From positions 3,844,001-3,908,000 of the forward strand of contig NZ_CP107939.1 of NCBI RefSeq assembly GCF_036046055.1: 64,000 nt of DNA. Direction: 5' to 3'. The notes beneath the pieces were generated by a model. It made no database searches. It saw nothing but the letters and a program-made list of their open reading frames with translations, and was not told the DNA's origin. The translations under genes were made by a program, and so were the position numbers. This DNA is from Nocardia sp. NBC_00403 (GTDB lineage: Bacteria; Actinomycetota; Actinomycetes; Mycobacteriales; Mycobacteriaceae). This document shows positions 35,382-48,291 of the stretch, piece by piece (positions within the stretch are counted from its first letter, which is position 1; every line of letters begins with the position of its first letter).

Positions 35382-35972
35382 ATGCCGACCGGCATTGCCC
35401 TGCGTGACGTGCGCGAACAGCTGTTCGACGCAGCAGAGCGCATCCTGCTCCGTGCCGGACCGAACGCGCTGACCAGCCGGGCGGTCACCACCGAGGCAGG
35501 CTGTGCCAAGGGGGTCCTGCACCGGCATTTCGCCGACTTCGACGGTTTCCTCGCCGAGCTCGTGCTCGACCGCATCGGCCGGATCGACAACCAGGCCGTC
35601 GCGCTGCGCGAATCCGCGGGAACCGGCACCGTCGCCGAGAACGTCACCGGCGCGCTGACGACTCTGTTCGAGTCGGTCGCGGTGGCGATCATCAGCCTCG
35701 TCACCTTCCGCGGCGAGTTGCGCGCCCGGCTGCGCCGGGTCCGGCCACCCGGCGTCCCGGTAGTGACGGAGGCTGCGGCCATGATCGCCTCCTACCTGAC
35801 CGCCGAGCGCGACCTCGGCCGCATCGCGGCCGACGCCGACGTGGACACCCTCGCGCTCATGGTGATCGGGACCGGGCACCTGCTGTTCGCGGGCCGGGAG
35901 GGCACGCCGCCGGAGACCGCTGCTGTCCGCAAGGTCGTGACCACGGTCCTCGACCCGGCGCTTTCCCGCTGA
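35382..35972 (+). CDS. TetR family regulator
   Basis: The 196-residue protein has an N-terminal helix-turn-helix (LFDAAERILLRAGPNALTSR then EAGCAKGVLHRHFADFDGFL). The helical effector domain follows. GGAAGG lies 9 nt before ATG 35382. The 38-bp palindrome 41 bp upstream is the probable operator through which it controls itself and the divergent methyltransferase. uvrB follows on the same strand but has its own leaderless promoter. Confidence 0.88.
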   Translation: MPTGIALRDVREQLFDAAERILLRAGPNALTSRAVTTEAGCAKGVLHRHFADFDGFLAELVLDRIGRIDNQAVALRESAGTGTVAENVTGALTTLFESVAVAIISLVTFRGELRARLRRVRPPGVPVVTEAAAMIASYLTAERDLGRIAADADVDTLALMVIGTGHLLFAGREGTPPETAAVRKVVTTVLDPALSR

Positions 35973-36020
35973 AATACTGCCGCCGGGAATCTGTCGGTGG
36001 CTGGGCTTAGGCTGATGAGC

Positions 36021-38210
<2,190 letters not shown>

Positions 38211-38251
38211 GGCTGGGCCCGGCGGTGTCCGGCAGCTCGGCCGCGGCGGGC

Positions 38252-38722
38252 TCAGGACTGCGTCGCCATCCATTCGTTGACGCGGCGCTCGGCTTCCTCG
38301 CGGGAGACGTTTTCGACCTTGGTGATCACTGCCCACCGGTGACCGAACGGATCGATCACGACACCGAACCGGTCGCCGGTGACGAAGGTCTGCGGCTGTT
38401 CGGCACTGCGGGCGCCGTGCGCGATGGCGCGTTCGATGACTGCGTCGACGTCCGGGCAGTAGTGCACGATCGAGGTGTGCACCCAGTCGCCGTTCGGGGC
38501 GAACACGTTGTTGTCGGGGATGGGCATGCCCACTTGCAGGGTCGAGTCGCCGATCTTCAGTTCGGCGTGCGCGGGCTGGCCGTCGGGCAGGTCACTGCGG
38601 CCGACCACTTCTGCGCCGAAGACCGCTGTGTAGAAGTCGATTGCTTTATTGCCGTCGGACACCGCGAGAAAGCAGGTGATCGAGTGGTAGCCGTCGGCGA
38701 TGGGGTTCACTGTTTCGCTCAT
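38252..38722 (-). CDS. VOC/PhnB-like glyoxalase superfamily protein
   Basis: The 156-residue protein has the paired beta-alpha-beta-beta-beta pattern of the vicinal oxygen chelate fold: ITCFLAVSDGNKAIDFYTAV, AELKIGDSTLQVGM and GDRFGVVIDPFGHRWAVITK. The closing sequence VSREEAERRVNEWM is common in PhnB-type members. Function ranges from isomerases to antibiotic-binding proteins. ATG 38722 is chosen; the frame extends 18 codons upstream into the intergenic region. It is divergent from an AraC gene with 52 bp between starts. Confidence 0.85.
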   Translation of the reverse strand: MSETVNPIADGYHSITCFLAVSDGNKAIDFYTAVFGAEVVGRSDLPDGQPAHAELKIGDSTLQVGMPIPDNNVFAPNGDWVHTSIVHYCPDVDAVIERAIAHGARSAEQPQTFVTGDRFGVVIDPFGHRWAVITKVENVSREEAERRVNEWMATQS

Positions 38723-38774
38723 GCCGACAACCCTCGTCGATCGCGCGACCAGGGTCTTGTAAGAAAGCGACACC

Positions 38775-39674
38775 ATGCCCGTGGGTACTGACCAGGTGGT
38801 GGCAGGACCGGAACCGGCCGGTGCTCCTGCCCTCGACGACGTGAAGGGGATCCTGCACCCGGACGAGCAGGCCAGGCATCGATCGCTGGCCCGGCTACCC
38901 GCCGGACCCGAGATCGGCCGGTTCGTCGAGTGGTATTGGTCGGTCCGCTGGGATCTGCGTGGCCGTCCGCCGTACTACGCCGAGGTGCTGTCGTATCCGT
39001 GCGTGAATGTCACCTTCGAGCAGACCGCAACTCGCACCGGCGGTTTCGTCAACGGCGTCTCCACGACCAGATACATCCGTGAGCTCAGCGAGATGGGGGA
39101 GACGTTCGGGGTTCGCTTCCGTGCGGGCGGCTTCGGTGCTTTCACGGGCCTGAACGTCGGCTCGTTCCGTGACGCGGCCGTGCCGCTGGCCCGGGTGCTG
39201 CCGGAGGCCGATGGGCTGACCGAGCGCGTGCTCGCGGTGTCGTCGGATCTCCAGCGCCGTACCATCATCGAGGATTTCTTCGCCGGCCGCGAGACCGACG
39301 ACGACCCGACCTATCGACTGGTGCTGCGCATCGTCGAGGCGATGGAGCACGACCCGGAATTGACCAGGGTCGATCAGGTCACCGAGCGGTTCGACGTGCC
39401 GATCCGCACCCTGCAGCGGATGTTTCGCAGATACATCGGGGCCGGACCGAAATGGGTGCTGCGCCGCTATCGCCTACAGGACGGCGCCGATCTACTTGCG
39501 CGCGGCCACATCGAAGACCTGGCCGCGCTCGCCGCGGAGCTCGGCTACTTCGATCAGGCGCATTTCTCTCGTGAGTTCGCCGCTGAGGTCGGAATGGCTC
39601 CGCTGGAATATGCCAAGAATTCGATACGCTCGCGCAACGAGGTCACTTCGAAAGTTCTTCCTACCGAGAAATAG
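38775..39674 (+). CDS. AraC family transcriptional regulator
   Basis: The 299-residue protein has an N-terminal sensor region (YYAEVLSYPCVNVTFEQ, FGVRFRAGGFGAFTG) of the DUF6597 type and a C-terminal double helix-turn-helix (VDQVTERFDVPIRTLQRMFR then LAAELGYFDQAHFSREFAAE). It likely regulates the divergent VOC gene or itself. ACCCT and AGGGT half-sites in the short shared promoter form a spaced inverted repeat. Confidence 0.9.
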   Translation: MPVGTDQVVAGPEPAGAPALDDVKGILHPDEQARHRSLARLPAGPEIGRFVEWYWSVRWDLRGRPPYYAEVLSYPCVNVTFEQTATRTGGFVNGVSTTRYIRELSEMGETFGVRFRAGGFGAFTGLNVGSFRDAAVPLARVLPEADGLTERVLAVSSDLQRRTIIEDFFAGRETDDDPTYRLVLRIVEAMEHDPELTRVDQVTERFDVPIRTLQRMFRRYIGAGPKWVLRRYRLQDGADLLARGHIEDLAALAAELGYFDQAHFSREFAAEVGMAPLEYAKNSIRSRNEVTSKVLPTEK

Positions 39675-39733
39675 CCGCAGTGCCGACAATCGAATAAGAC
39701 CTCGTGTACCCATCGCCAACGAGGGAGCAGGAC

Positions 39734-40150
39734 ATGGACGTCGTGGTTTTGATCGGGCGGGTGCTTTTCGTCGTGTTGTTCTTCGGCTCGGCAGTCGGGC
39801 ATTTCACGCAGACCGAGGCGATGACGGGTTACGCGCAGAGCCGCGGCGTGCCGGCGCCGAAGGCCGGCGTGCTCGCCGCGGGTGTGCTGATGGCGCTCGG
39901 TGCGGCGAGTGTGCTGCTGGGGATTTGGGCGGATCTGGGTGCGCTGCTGCTGGTGATCGTGCTGCTGCCGACCGCGTTCCTGATGCATCGGTTCTGGTCG
40001 GAGACCGATCCGGAGACAAAACAGGGCGAGATGATCCACTTCAACAAGGATCTCGCCCTCGCCGGTGCGTCGCTGATGCTGTTCGCTTTCTTCGCGCATG
40101 TCGACGAACTCGGATTGACCATCACCGGGCCGCTATTCCATCTCGGATGA
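39734..40150 (+). CDS. DoxX family membrane protein
   Basis: The 138-residue protein has four predicted transmembrane helices and the DoxX-type segments GRVLFVVLFFGSAVGHF and GVPAPKAGVLAAGVLMALGA. The loop between helices 3 and 4 contains RFWSETDPETKQGEMIHFNK, typical of this subgroup. DoxX-like proteins take part in membrane redox processes; in mycobacteria one member works with superoxide dismutase. GAGGGAG lies 8 nt before ATG 39734. Confidence 0.87.
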   Translation: MDVVVLIGRVLFVVLFFGSAVGHFTQTEAMTGYAQSRGVPAPKAGVLAAGVLMALGAASVLLGIWADLGALLLVIVLLPTAFLMHRFWSETDPETKQGEMIHFNKDLALAGASLMLFAFFAHVDELGLTITGPLFHLG

Positions 40151-40192
40151 CTGTGATGAATCTCCCACGCACACAAGAACGTTCGCACGAGT

Positions 40193-40206
40193 TGTGATCG
40201 ATCACA
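40193..40206. promoter_or_regulatory. TGTGATCGATCACA palindrome
   Basis: A perfect 14-bp palindrome lies inside a longer imperfect dyad with CGAGTT and AACTCG ends. It resembles Crp half-sites (TGTGA/TCACA) but with a 4-nt instead of 6-nt centre. It is about 225 bp upstream of the universal stress gene. Confidence 0.5.
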
Positions 40207-40272
40207 GAACTCGGGTCGAGAAATTGAATCTGCCCTGGTCGGTAAGGTCATCGAGCATTCGCCGAGCGAACC

Positions 40273-40295
40273 GGTGTTCGGAATGCCCGAACACC
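40273..40295. repeat. Inverted repeat with 9-bp arms
   Basis: GGTGTTCGG pairs with CCGAACACC around a 5-nt centre. It could end the DoxX transcript or bind a regulator. Confidence 0.55.
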
Positions 40296-40430
40296 CCGAG
40301 TGTGATGTGTTGCGATTTCTGATATTTCCGACGGTTTTGCCGCTAGGGTCGAGCCCAGTCGCCGCGCCGGTGCCACGACTGATGGTGGTGCCGGACGTAG
40401 GCACCCGACCACCGCATAGTTGGAGGAGAG

Positions 40431-40883
40431 ATGACCGCCTACCGGACCATTGTCGTCGGTACCGATGGCTCGGACTCGTCGTATGTCGCCGTCGAAAAGG
40501 CCGCCGCGCTGGCGGGCGACGGGGAAACGACGCTGGTCGTGGCCTGCGCGTACTACCCGACCGACGATCGCGATGTCGCGGCTGCGGCCGATGTGCTCAA
40601 GGACGAGGCCTACCAGGTGCGCGGCTCCGCGCCGACCAACGAGATCCTGCGCACCGCCAGGGACAAGGCCGCCGCCGTCGGCGCCAAGAACATTGTCGAG
40701 CGCTCCATCGTCGGCGAGCCGGTCGACTCGCTGCTCGCTCTCGTCAAGGAGGTGGAGGCCGATCTGCTCGTCGTCGGCAACCGGGGTCTGAACACCCTGG
40801 CGGGCCGCCTGCTCGGCTCGGTGCCTTCCGATGTCGCCCGCAAATCGCGCTCCGACGTCCTGATCGTGCACACCGTGCGCTGA
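40431..40883 (+). CDS. Universal stress protein (Rv1636-like)
   Basis: The 150-residue protein is a single UspA domain: YRTIVVGTDGSDSSYVAVEK, then a nucleotide-binding loop VVGNRGLNTLAGRLLGSVPS and the closing strand SDVLIVHTVR. The position between uvrB and uvrA and the sequence match mycobacterial Rv1636, whose family binds cAMP. GGAGGAGAG precedes ATG. A bidirectional terminator follows. Confidence 0.93.
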   Translation: MTAYRTIVVGTDGSDSSYVAVEKAAALAGDGETTLVVACAYYPTDDRDVAAAADVLKDEAYQVRGSAPTNEILRTARDKAAAVGAKNIVERSIVGEPVDSLLALVKEVEADLLVVGNRGLNTLAGRLLGSVPSDVARKSRSDVLIVHTVR

Positions 40884-40942
40884 AGGTAGTCCCGCGCAAC
40901 GCGAACCTCGCCCGCTCCGGGCAGTTCGTGTCGACAGACCCG

Positions 40943-40978
40943 ACCCCGTCGTTCCGGCCGAAGCCGCAACGACGGGGT
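40943..40978. terminator. Bidirectional terminator
   Basis: ACCCCGTCGTT (40943-40953) pairs with AACGACGGGGT (40968-40978); an inner CGGC/GCCG pair extends the hairpin and TTT follows. It separates the stress gene from the convergent helD gene. Confidence 0.8.
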
Positions 40979-40992
40979 TTCTCGTGTGTGCC

Positions 40993-43332
40993 CTATGCCA
41001 GCGCGTGCAGCACCGGCGGCAGCTCTCCGGTGTGGATGACGCCGAGGCGCTGGGTCGCGCGGGTCAGCGCGACATACAGATCGTTGAGGCCGCGCGGAGA
41101 CTCCGCGAGAATCTGCGCGGGTTCGACCAGATACACCGCGTCGAACTCGAGGCCCTTCACGTCGTGCACGGTCAGCACGCGCACCGATTCGACTGCCAGC
41201 TCGGCGAAATCCGGGACCAGGTCGTGCGGAGCGATCACCGCGGTGGTGCCAGGTCCGGTCTCGGTGCCGACCAATCGCTCGACCTCGCTACGCAATCGGT
41301 TCGCGGTGACCGCGTAGGCGCGCGGTGGCTGCCCGGACTCGCGCACCGATCGCGGCGCCGCTGCGGTGGGGTCGATCGCGCTCAGCACGCCGGCGGCGAC
41401 GTCCATGATCTCGGCCGGGGTCCGGTAGTTCACCGTGAGCTCGGTCAGCTTCCAGCGTTTGGCCACATACGGTTCCAGCATCGCCTGCCACGACGAGGCG
41501 CCCGCGGGGTCACCGGTCTGCGCTACGTCGCCGACGACGGTGATCCAGCGATTCGGGATGCGGCGCATCACCATTCGCCACGCCATTTCCGAAAGCTCCT
41601 GCGCCTCGTCCACGATCACGTGACCGTAGGTCCAGGTGCGGTCGCCCGCGGCGCGTTCGGCGGTGGTCTGACTGGCGCGCACATTCTGGCGTTCGGCGAG
41701 CTGGCCGGCATCGATCAGGTCATAGGCCATCAGGATCTCGGGATCGAGCTCGTCTTCCAGATCCTGTGGCGCCGAACCGGTCAGGATGTCGAGCGCGTCC
41801 TGCGCCTCGGCCAGCTGGGCCCGCCAGCGGCGCCGTGCGCGTTCGCGTTCCTCGGCGTCGTCGACACCGAGCAACTCGGCGAGCTCGTCGAGCAGGGGTG
41901 CGTCGGCTGCGCTGTATTCGCCATTATCCGACCGCACCAGCTCGGCACGGTCGGCAGGATCGAGGCTGCCGGCCACGCGATCGAGCCGCTTGGGGTCGGC
42001 GAGCAGGTCGGCGAGCACGTCCTGTGGCGACAGGATCGGCCAGAGCCGACCGATCGCCGCCTGAATCGCGGGATCGGTGCGCATCTCGTCGCGGATTTCA
42101 GCGAGATCGGTTCGGCTGAGCAGACTTTGGCCGCCGGACAGGTCGGCGCCCATGGTCTGGGCCAGCTGATCGGTCAGTGCGTCCAGCACCGAGCTCGCGA
42201 AGATCGGCCTGGCCAGGTTGTGCGGGCGGCGCGAGGAGCGGGCCCGGCCGCGGGCGCGGGTGGTGATCTTGCGATCCAGGATCACCGGGTAGCCGTCGAA
42301 GGTCAGGCGGATCGGCTCGGCGGGTATCTCCTGCCGATCGCGCACCGCCTGCTTGAGCACCTCGAGGATGGCGAGCGAGCCCTTGATCTCGCCGGCCCGC
42401 AGCGAGTCCTCCCGAGTGGCTTTCACCCCGGGATACAGGTCGCCGATGGTGGACAGCAGCACGCCGGTCTCGCCCAGCGAGGGCAGCACCTGGCCGATGT
42501 AGTCGAGGAAGGTGGCGTTCGGGCCGATGATCAGCACGCCGGACTTGGCCAGCTGCTGCCGGTAGGTGTAGAGCAGGAAGGCCGCGCGGTGCAGTGCCAC
42601 GGCGGTCTTGCCGGTGCCGGGACCGCCCTGCACTACCAGCACGCTCTTGTGCTCGGAGCGGATGATCGCATCCTGCTCGTGCTGGATGGTCTCGACGATG
42701 TCGTTCATGTGGCCGGTGCGCGCGGCATTGAGCGCCGCGAGCAGCGCGCTCTCACTGCCGACGCCGCCGTCCGCGCCGGTGACGCCGGCCTGGTGCGCCG
42801 CTTCCAGATCGAGGTATTCGTCGTTGACCGCGGTGACTGTGCGATTGCGCGAGCGGATGTGACGGCGGCGGGTCACCCCGTCGGGCGTCGCGGTGGTGGC
42901 CAAATAGAAGGGCCGGGCAAGCGGTGCGCGCCAATCCAGCAGCAGCGTCTCGTAATCGTCTTGTTCGTCGAGGATTCCGAGCCTGCCGATGTAGCGGTAT
43001 TCGCCGTCCTGATCGCCATCGAGGTCGATCCGGCCGAAACACAGGCCGTGTTCGGCGGCGTCGTACTTGGCAAGGTCCTCGTGGTAGAGCGCGCTGAACG
43101 ATTCCCGCTCGCTGCGTGCCTGCGGGGTGCCGCCGGTTTCCAGCAGCACCGTGCGCAAGCGGTTGTTGGCATAGTCGCGCATGCCGTCGAGCCGGTCGTA
43201 GAGCACAGACAGGTAGGCCTGCTCCTGCTCGATTTCGCGGTTTCGCTCGGATGCGCCGTCGTGCGCGGCACGATCCTGAGTGAGACGGTCGGGCAAACTG
43301 AACTCCTTAGTCACCGCGATGAACCTGCGCAC
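40993..43332 (-). CDS. HelD-type SF1 helicase-like RNA polymerase-interacting protein
   Basis: The 779-residue protein has the actinobacterial HelD layout. An N-terminal coiled arm (REIEQEQAYLSVLYDRLDGM) and a small barrel segment (YIGRLGILDEQDDYETLLLD) come first. They are followed by Walker A VVQGGPGTGKTAVALHRAAF, the DEAQ-box VIVDEAQELS, and the C-terminal helicase motifs LTVHDVKGLEFD and YVALTRAT. HelD proteins remove stalled RNA polymerase from DNA and some give rifamycin tolerance. No rifamycin-associated palindrome is seen upstream. GTG 43332 is used; GTG 43314 is also plausible. Confidence 0.88.
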   Translation of the reverse strand: MRRFIAVTKEFSLPDRLTQDRAAHDGASERNREIEQEQAYLSVLYDRLDGMRDYANNRLRTVLLETGGTPQARSERESFSALYHEDLAKYDAAEHGLCFGRIDLDGDQDGEYRYIGRLGILDEQDDYETLLLDWRAPLARPFYLATTATPDGVTRRRHIRSRNRTVTAVNDEYLDLEAAHQAGVTGADGGVGSESALLAALNAARTGHMNDIVETIQHEQDAIIRSEHKSVLVVQGGPGTGKTAVALHRAAFLLYTYRQQLAKSGVLIIGPNATFLDYIGQVLPSLGETGVLLSTIGDLYPGVKATREDSLRAGEIKGSLAILEVLKQAVRDRQEIPAEPIRLTFDGYPVILDRKITTRARGRARSSRRPHNLARPIFASSVLDALTDQLAQTMGADLSGGQSLLSRTDLAEIRDEMRTDPAIQAAIGRLWPILSPQDVLADLLADPKRLDRVAGSLDPADRAELVRSDNGEYSAADAPLLDELAELLGVDDAEERERARRRWRAQLAEAQDALDILTGSAPQDLEDELDPEILMAYDLIDAGQLAERQNVRASQTTAERAAGDRTWTYGHVIVDEAQELSEMAWRMVMRRIPNRWITVVGDVAQTGDPAGASSWQAMLEPYVAKRWKLTELTVNYRTPAEIMDVAAGVLSAIDPTAAAPRSVRESGQPPRAYAVTANRLRSEVERLVGTETGPGTTAVIAPHDLVPDFAELAVESVRVLTVHDVKGLEFDAVYLVEPAQILAESPRGLNDLYVALTRATQRLGVIHTGELPPVLHALA

Positions 43333-43354
43333 CCGCAGCGGACGAGTGCACGCG

Positions 43355-43375
43355 AACTCTGTAGAAAACAGAGTT
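43355..43375. promoter_or_regulatory. Inverted repeat upstream of helD
   Basis: AACTCTGT and ACAGAGTT flank a 5-nt centre, 22 bp before the helD start. The size and symmetry fit a repressor site of TetR type. Confidence 0.6.
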
Positions 43376-43382
43376 GTCGAGT

Positions 43383-43730
43383 CTACTGCCGGTTCGGTGT
43401 GCTCGCCGTAACCGCAGGTGGGGTATCTGATGTCGCGTCGCCCACTATCGGGGCGAAGTGCTGCACAACCGGGAACGGGTCATAGAAGTGGTGTAACAGC
43501 TGCTGCCAGCGCTGATACCCGGCGGAGCCGCGAAATCCTTCGACGTGGTCCGCCAGTCGCTCCCATGCCACCAGGAGCAGATACGTGTCGGGCGTCTCGA
43601 TACCGCGCGAGAGCGAGAGCGACCGAAATCCCGGCATGGCCGAGATGATCGGCTTCGCCTCGGCGAAGGCGGCCTCGAAGTCTTGGGCCTGTTCGGGACG
43701 GATGGAAAGCAGCGCGTGTTCGAGAATCAT
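43383..43730 (-). CDS. Antibiotic biosynthesis monooxygenase (ABM) domain protein
   Basis: The 115-residue protein has the dimeric ferredoxin-like ABM fold: ILEHALLSIRPEQAQDFEAA, then SAMPGFRSLSLSRGIETPDT, and TYLLLVAWERLADHVEGF. Members oxidise quinones or degrade heme, or are structural. It begins 9 nt after the GGDEF gene, with helD 50 nt downstream on the same strand, so the three may be one transcript. Confidence 0.85.
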   Translation of the reverse strand: MILEHALLSIRPEQAQDFEAAFAEAKPIISAMPGFRSLSLSRGIETPDTYLLLVAWERLADHVEGFRGSAGYQRWQQLLHHFYDPFPVVQHFAPIVGDATSDTPPAVTASTPNRQ

Positions 43731-43739
43731 CGATGACCT

Positions 43740-45083
43740 TCAAGAGGCGTGGGTGTTGTTCGGCATGCGGCCGAGGGGGGTGCCGCTGTCCCGGTGCCCG
43801 GCCGGCTTGGCGCGGTACATCGCAAGGTCCGCGTCGTGCAGGACCGCCTCCGGTGTGCGGTGGTCGCCGGGGCTGAGCTCCGTGGCGCCGATCGAGGCGT
43901 TCACCTCGATGCGGTGTCCGCGCGCGATGATCGGCTCGGCCATGGACGAGCGCAGCCGAGTCACCAGCGTGTCGATGTCGACCCGCCGCGCCGGTCCGGA
44001 AAGCAGCACCAGGAACTCGTCGCCGCCGAGCCTGCCGACCAGGTCATCGCCGCGTAGCGCGCGCTGCAGCCGCTGCGCGACGATCTGCAGCACGGTGTCG
44101 CCGATCGCGTGGCCGAGGGTGTCGTTGATCGCCTTGAACCCGTCCAGGTCGATGAACAGCACGGTCGACACCGGAAGTGTCTCGCTGGTGGCGAGCGCGC
44201 CTGCGAGCTGGGAGAGGATCAGCGAGCGGTTGGCAAGTCCGGTCAGCGAGTCGTGCGTGGCCTGATACTCCAGTTGCCTTCTGCTGGCCCGGAAATCGGT
44301 GATGTCGGCGAAGGAGGATACGGCCGGCGAGGCCGGGTCGCCGGGGTTGAGCAGCCGGCTGCTTCCGGACAACCAGCGCCGCTGTCCGTCGTGGCGGTCG
44401 ACGCCGAAGACGTAGCCGGTGATGGTTTCGCCGGTGGCGAGTGTCCGCGCGATCGGGTGGCGGGTCGCGGGCAGTGGCTGTGCGTTGGCGTCCAGCAGCA
44501 GCAGCGGCAGTTCGTCGATCGTCGCGCCGACGAGATCGCGGGCGCGTTCGTCGGTGCCGAAGATCCGCCGGGCCGCCGGATTGGCCGATTCGATGCGGCC
44601 GTGGCGGTCGATCACCACCACGCCCTCCTCCAGTTGGGAGACGACGGTGGTGAAGTACTGCTCGGCGCGCCGCTGCGCGTCCTCTGCGGCGCGCTGTGCG
44701 GTCAGGTCGTGTACGACCACCTGGTAGGCGAGATGGTCGTACCAGGCGGTGAGTACGGAGATCGTTTCGACGGGGACAGTGCCGCCGTCGAGACGTATAA
44801 GCGTCATCTCGGCGCGATCGGAGGCGTCGCCGGAGTTGGTCAGCGTGCTGATCCGCTCGATCATGCCGAGCACCGAGTGCGGATGGACGAACTGCGTGAG
44901 CGGTTTGCCGATCACATCGTCGACGCTGCCGGCGGCGAGCATCCGCGCCATGGCCCGGTTGACGTAGACGACGGTGCCACGTGCGTGCACACAGATGCCG
45001 TCCGGGGTGTGCTCGACCAGGGACTGGTAGCGCTGCGCCAGCTGCTCGGCCGCTACTGCGTCGTCTGCCTTGTTCTCACCCAC
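43740..45083 (-). CDS. PAS-GGDEF diguanylate cyclase
   Basis: The 447-residue protein has two PAS domains (around residues 20-130, with HTPDGICVHARGTVVYVNRA, and 145-260, with QLEEGVVVIDRHGRIESANP). A GGDEF domain follows (275-440), containing HDSLTGLANRSL, FIDLDGFKAINDTLGHAIGD and an intact RLGGDEFLVLL. It should make cyclic di-GMP in response to a redox, light or small-molecule signal. No EAL domain follows. GTG 45083 is chosen because GGGGG lies 5 nt upstream; TTG 45107 would add eight residues. It is divergent from the ketosynthase gene. Confidence 0.9.
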   Translation of the reverse strand: MGENKADDAVAAEQLAQRYQSLVEHTPDGICVHARGTVVYVNRAMARMLAAGSVDDVIGKPLTQFVHPHSVLGMIERISTLTNSGDASDRAEMTLIRLDGGTVPVETISVLTAWYDHLAYQVVVHDLTAQRAAEDAQRRAEQYFTTVVSQLEEGVVVIDRHGRIESANPAARRIFGTDERARDLVGATIDELPLLLLDANAQPLPATRHPIARTLATGETITGYVFGVDRHDGQRRWLSGSSRLLNPGDPASPAVSSFADITDFRASRRQLEYQATHDSLTGLANRSLILSQLAGALATSETLPVSTVLFIDLDGFKAINDTLGHAIGDTVLQIVAQRLQRALRGDDLVGRLGGDEFLVLLSGPARRVDIDTLVTRLRSSMAEPIIARGHRIEVNASIGATELSPGDHRTPEAVLHDADLAMYRAKPAGHRDSGTPLGRMPNNTHAS

Positions 45084-45297
45084 TCGAACCCCCGATCGTC
45101 GACCCAATCATGGCCATTGGAACATGGGATTATTCTGACCTCGAGGTGTACAAGATCACACCGTCGACGCTATTGCTTCGATCACAGTTCGGGCACTTCA
45201 TCGGGCCTTATCTGATGATCATTACAAACCCGATTCTCCGCGCACATCTCGAGCCGACATGCTGGTCGGACCGGAGGACCGGCGAAGGAGCGAAGCT

Positions 45298-46485
45298 ATG
45301 CCTGGCTCAGTCGCGCAGACCGAAGCGCAATATCAAGATCATATGACGATCGCCGGAATCGGGGCGGTCAGCGGGTACGGCTGGGGCCGCGAGACTCTGT
45401 GGGAGGGGTTGCTCAGCGGCAAGTCGGCAGCGAACCTGCAACCCGGTTACGGTCTCGACCGTGACGAGCACGCCTGGGCGTCGCTGGTGCCCGACGGCGG
45501 CGATTACACGGTCAGTAACAGCCGCTACGGGCGCGCCATACACGAGTCGGCGCGCGAGGCGATCGCCGATGCGCGAGCGCGTGGCTGGCGGCCGGGCCGC
45601 ACCGTCGGCGTGCTGCACGCGATCGTGCTCGGCGACGTCACGAACTGGCGTGACTTCTACCTTGTCGACCACGGCCATCGCCGCTCCCGCGACTACATGC
45701 GACTACTTCCCTCGACTCCGATCTCGGTATTGCAGCAAGAATTCGGCTTCCACGGTCCTGCGATGAATATCTCGGCGGCGTGCAGCTCGGCGAATGTCGC
45801 GCTGATCACCGCGAAGCTGTGGTTGGACGCGGGCGTCGCGGACGACGTGATCTGCATTGCCACCGATATGTCCGCGACGCCCGACATGCTCGAGCACTTC
45901 GTCCGCCTCGGCGCCGCGGTCGGCGATGCCGAACCGCTGGATGCCTGCCGTCCCTTCCAGACGGGTAGCCGCGGTTTCAGCATGGGTGAGGCGTCGGTGG
46001 CGTTCGTGCTGAGCCGTTCGGTGCGGCGCCCGTACGCGGCGATGCTGGGCGGGGGGATGACCAACGACGCGTACCACGTGGTTTCGGTGGACCCCGGCCA
46101 CGATCAGATCTTCGACTGCGCACGCATGGCGTTGGCCGACGCCGATGTCACCCCCGCGGATGTCCGGTATTTCAACGCGCACGGCACCGGGACCAAACAA
46201 TGCGATGTCGCCGAGCGGCATCTGCTCACACACCTGTTCGGCGACCGCCCGCACGTCTATGCGGTGAAACCACTCGCGGGCCACTGCCAGGGCGCGGCGG
46301 CGGCGGTCGAGGTGGCCGCGGCGGCGCTGGGATACGAGCGGGGCGTCGTGCCCGCCGCGCCGATCGTCGCGTCCGCGTACGAGCGGTTGCTCGACGGCCC
46401 GACGGAGTTCGAGGGTGGTGTCACGGTGAAGTTGTCGCTCGGTATGGGCGGCAACAATTCGATGGTGGTGCTCGGGCCGGTGTGA
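45298..46485 (+). CDS. Orphan beta-ketoacyl synthase
   Basis: The 395-residue protein has a complete KAS II-like active site: Cys in NISAACSSANVAL, His in NAHGTGTKQCD and His in VKPLAGHCQGAAAA, with the glycine-rich end LSLGMGGNNSMVV. The third motif differs from the usual GHTLGA. AAGGAG lies 7 nt before ATG 45298. No acyl carrier protein, ketoreductase or acyltransferase gene is next to it. It may condense acyl chains for a lipid or pigment made elsewhere. Confidence 0.87.
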   Translation: MPGSVAQTEAQYQDHMTIAGIGAVSGYGWGRETLWEGLLSGKSAANLQPGYGLDRDEHAWASLVPDGGDYTVSNSRYGRAIHESAREAIADARARGWRPGRTVGVLHAIVLGDVTNWRDFYLVDHGHRRSRDYMRLLPSTPISVLQQEFGFHGPAMNISAACSSANVALITAKLWLDAGVADDVICIATDMSATPDMLEHFVRLGAAVGDAEPLDACRPFQTGSRGFSMGEASVAFVLSRSVRRPYAAMLGGGMTNDAYHVVSVDPGHDQIFDCARMALADADVTPADVRYFNAHGTGTKQCDVAERHLLTHLFGDRPHVYAVKPLAGHCQGAAAAVEVAAAALGYERGVVPAAPIVASAYERLLDGPTEFEGGVTVKLSLGMGGNNSMVVLGPV

Positions 46486-46492
46486 GCCCGGC

Positions 46493-48277
<1,785 letters not shown>

Positions 48278-48291
48278 CTAGTTGGCCGATC

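Noticed and set aside
35997..36020. Upstream GTG/ATG starts for UvrB
   Set aside because: The -10 element ends 7 nt before ATG 36021, and homology begins there.
43333..43382. Rifamycin-associated element upstream of the HelD gene
   Set aside because: The known 19-bp palindrome is not present; only a different AACTCTGT dyad is seen.
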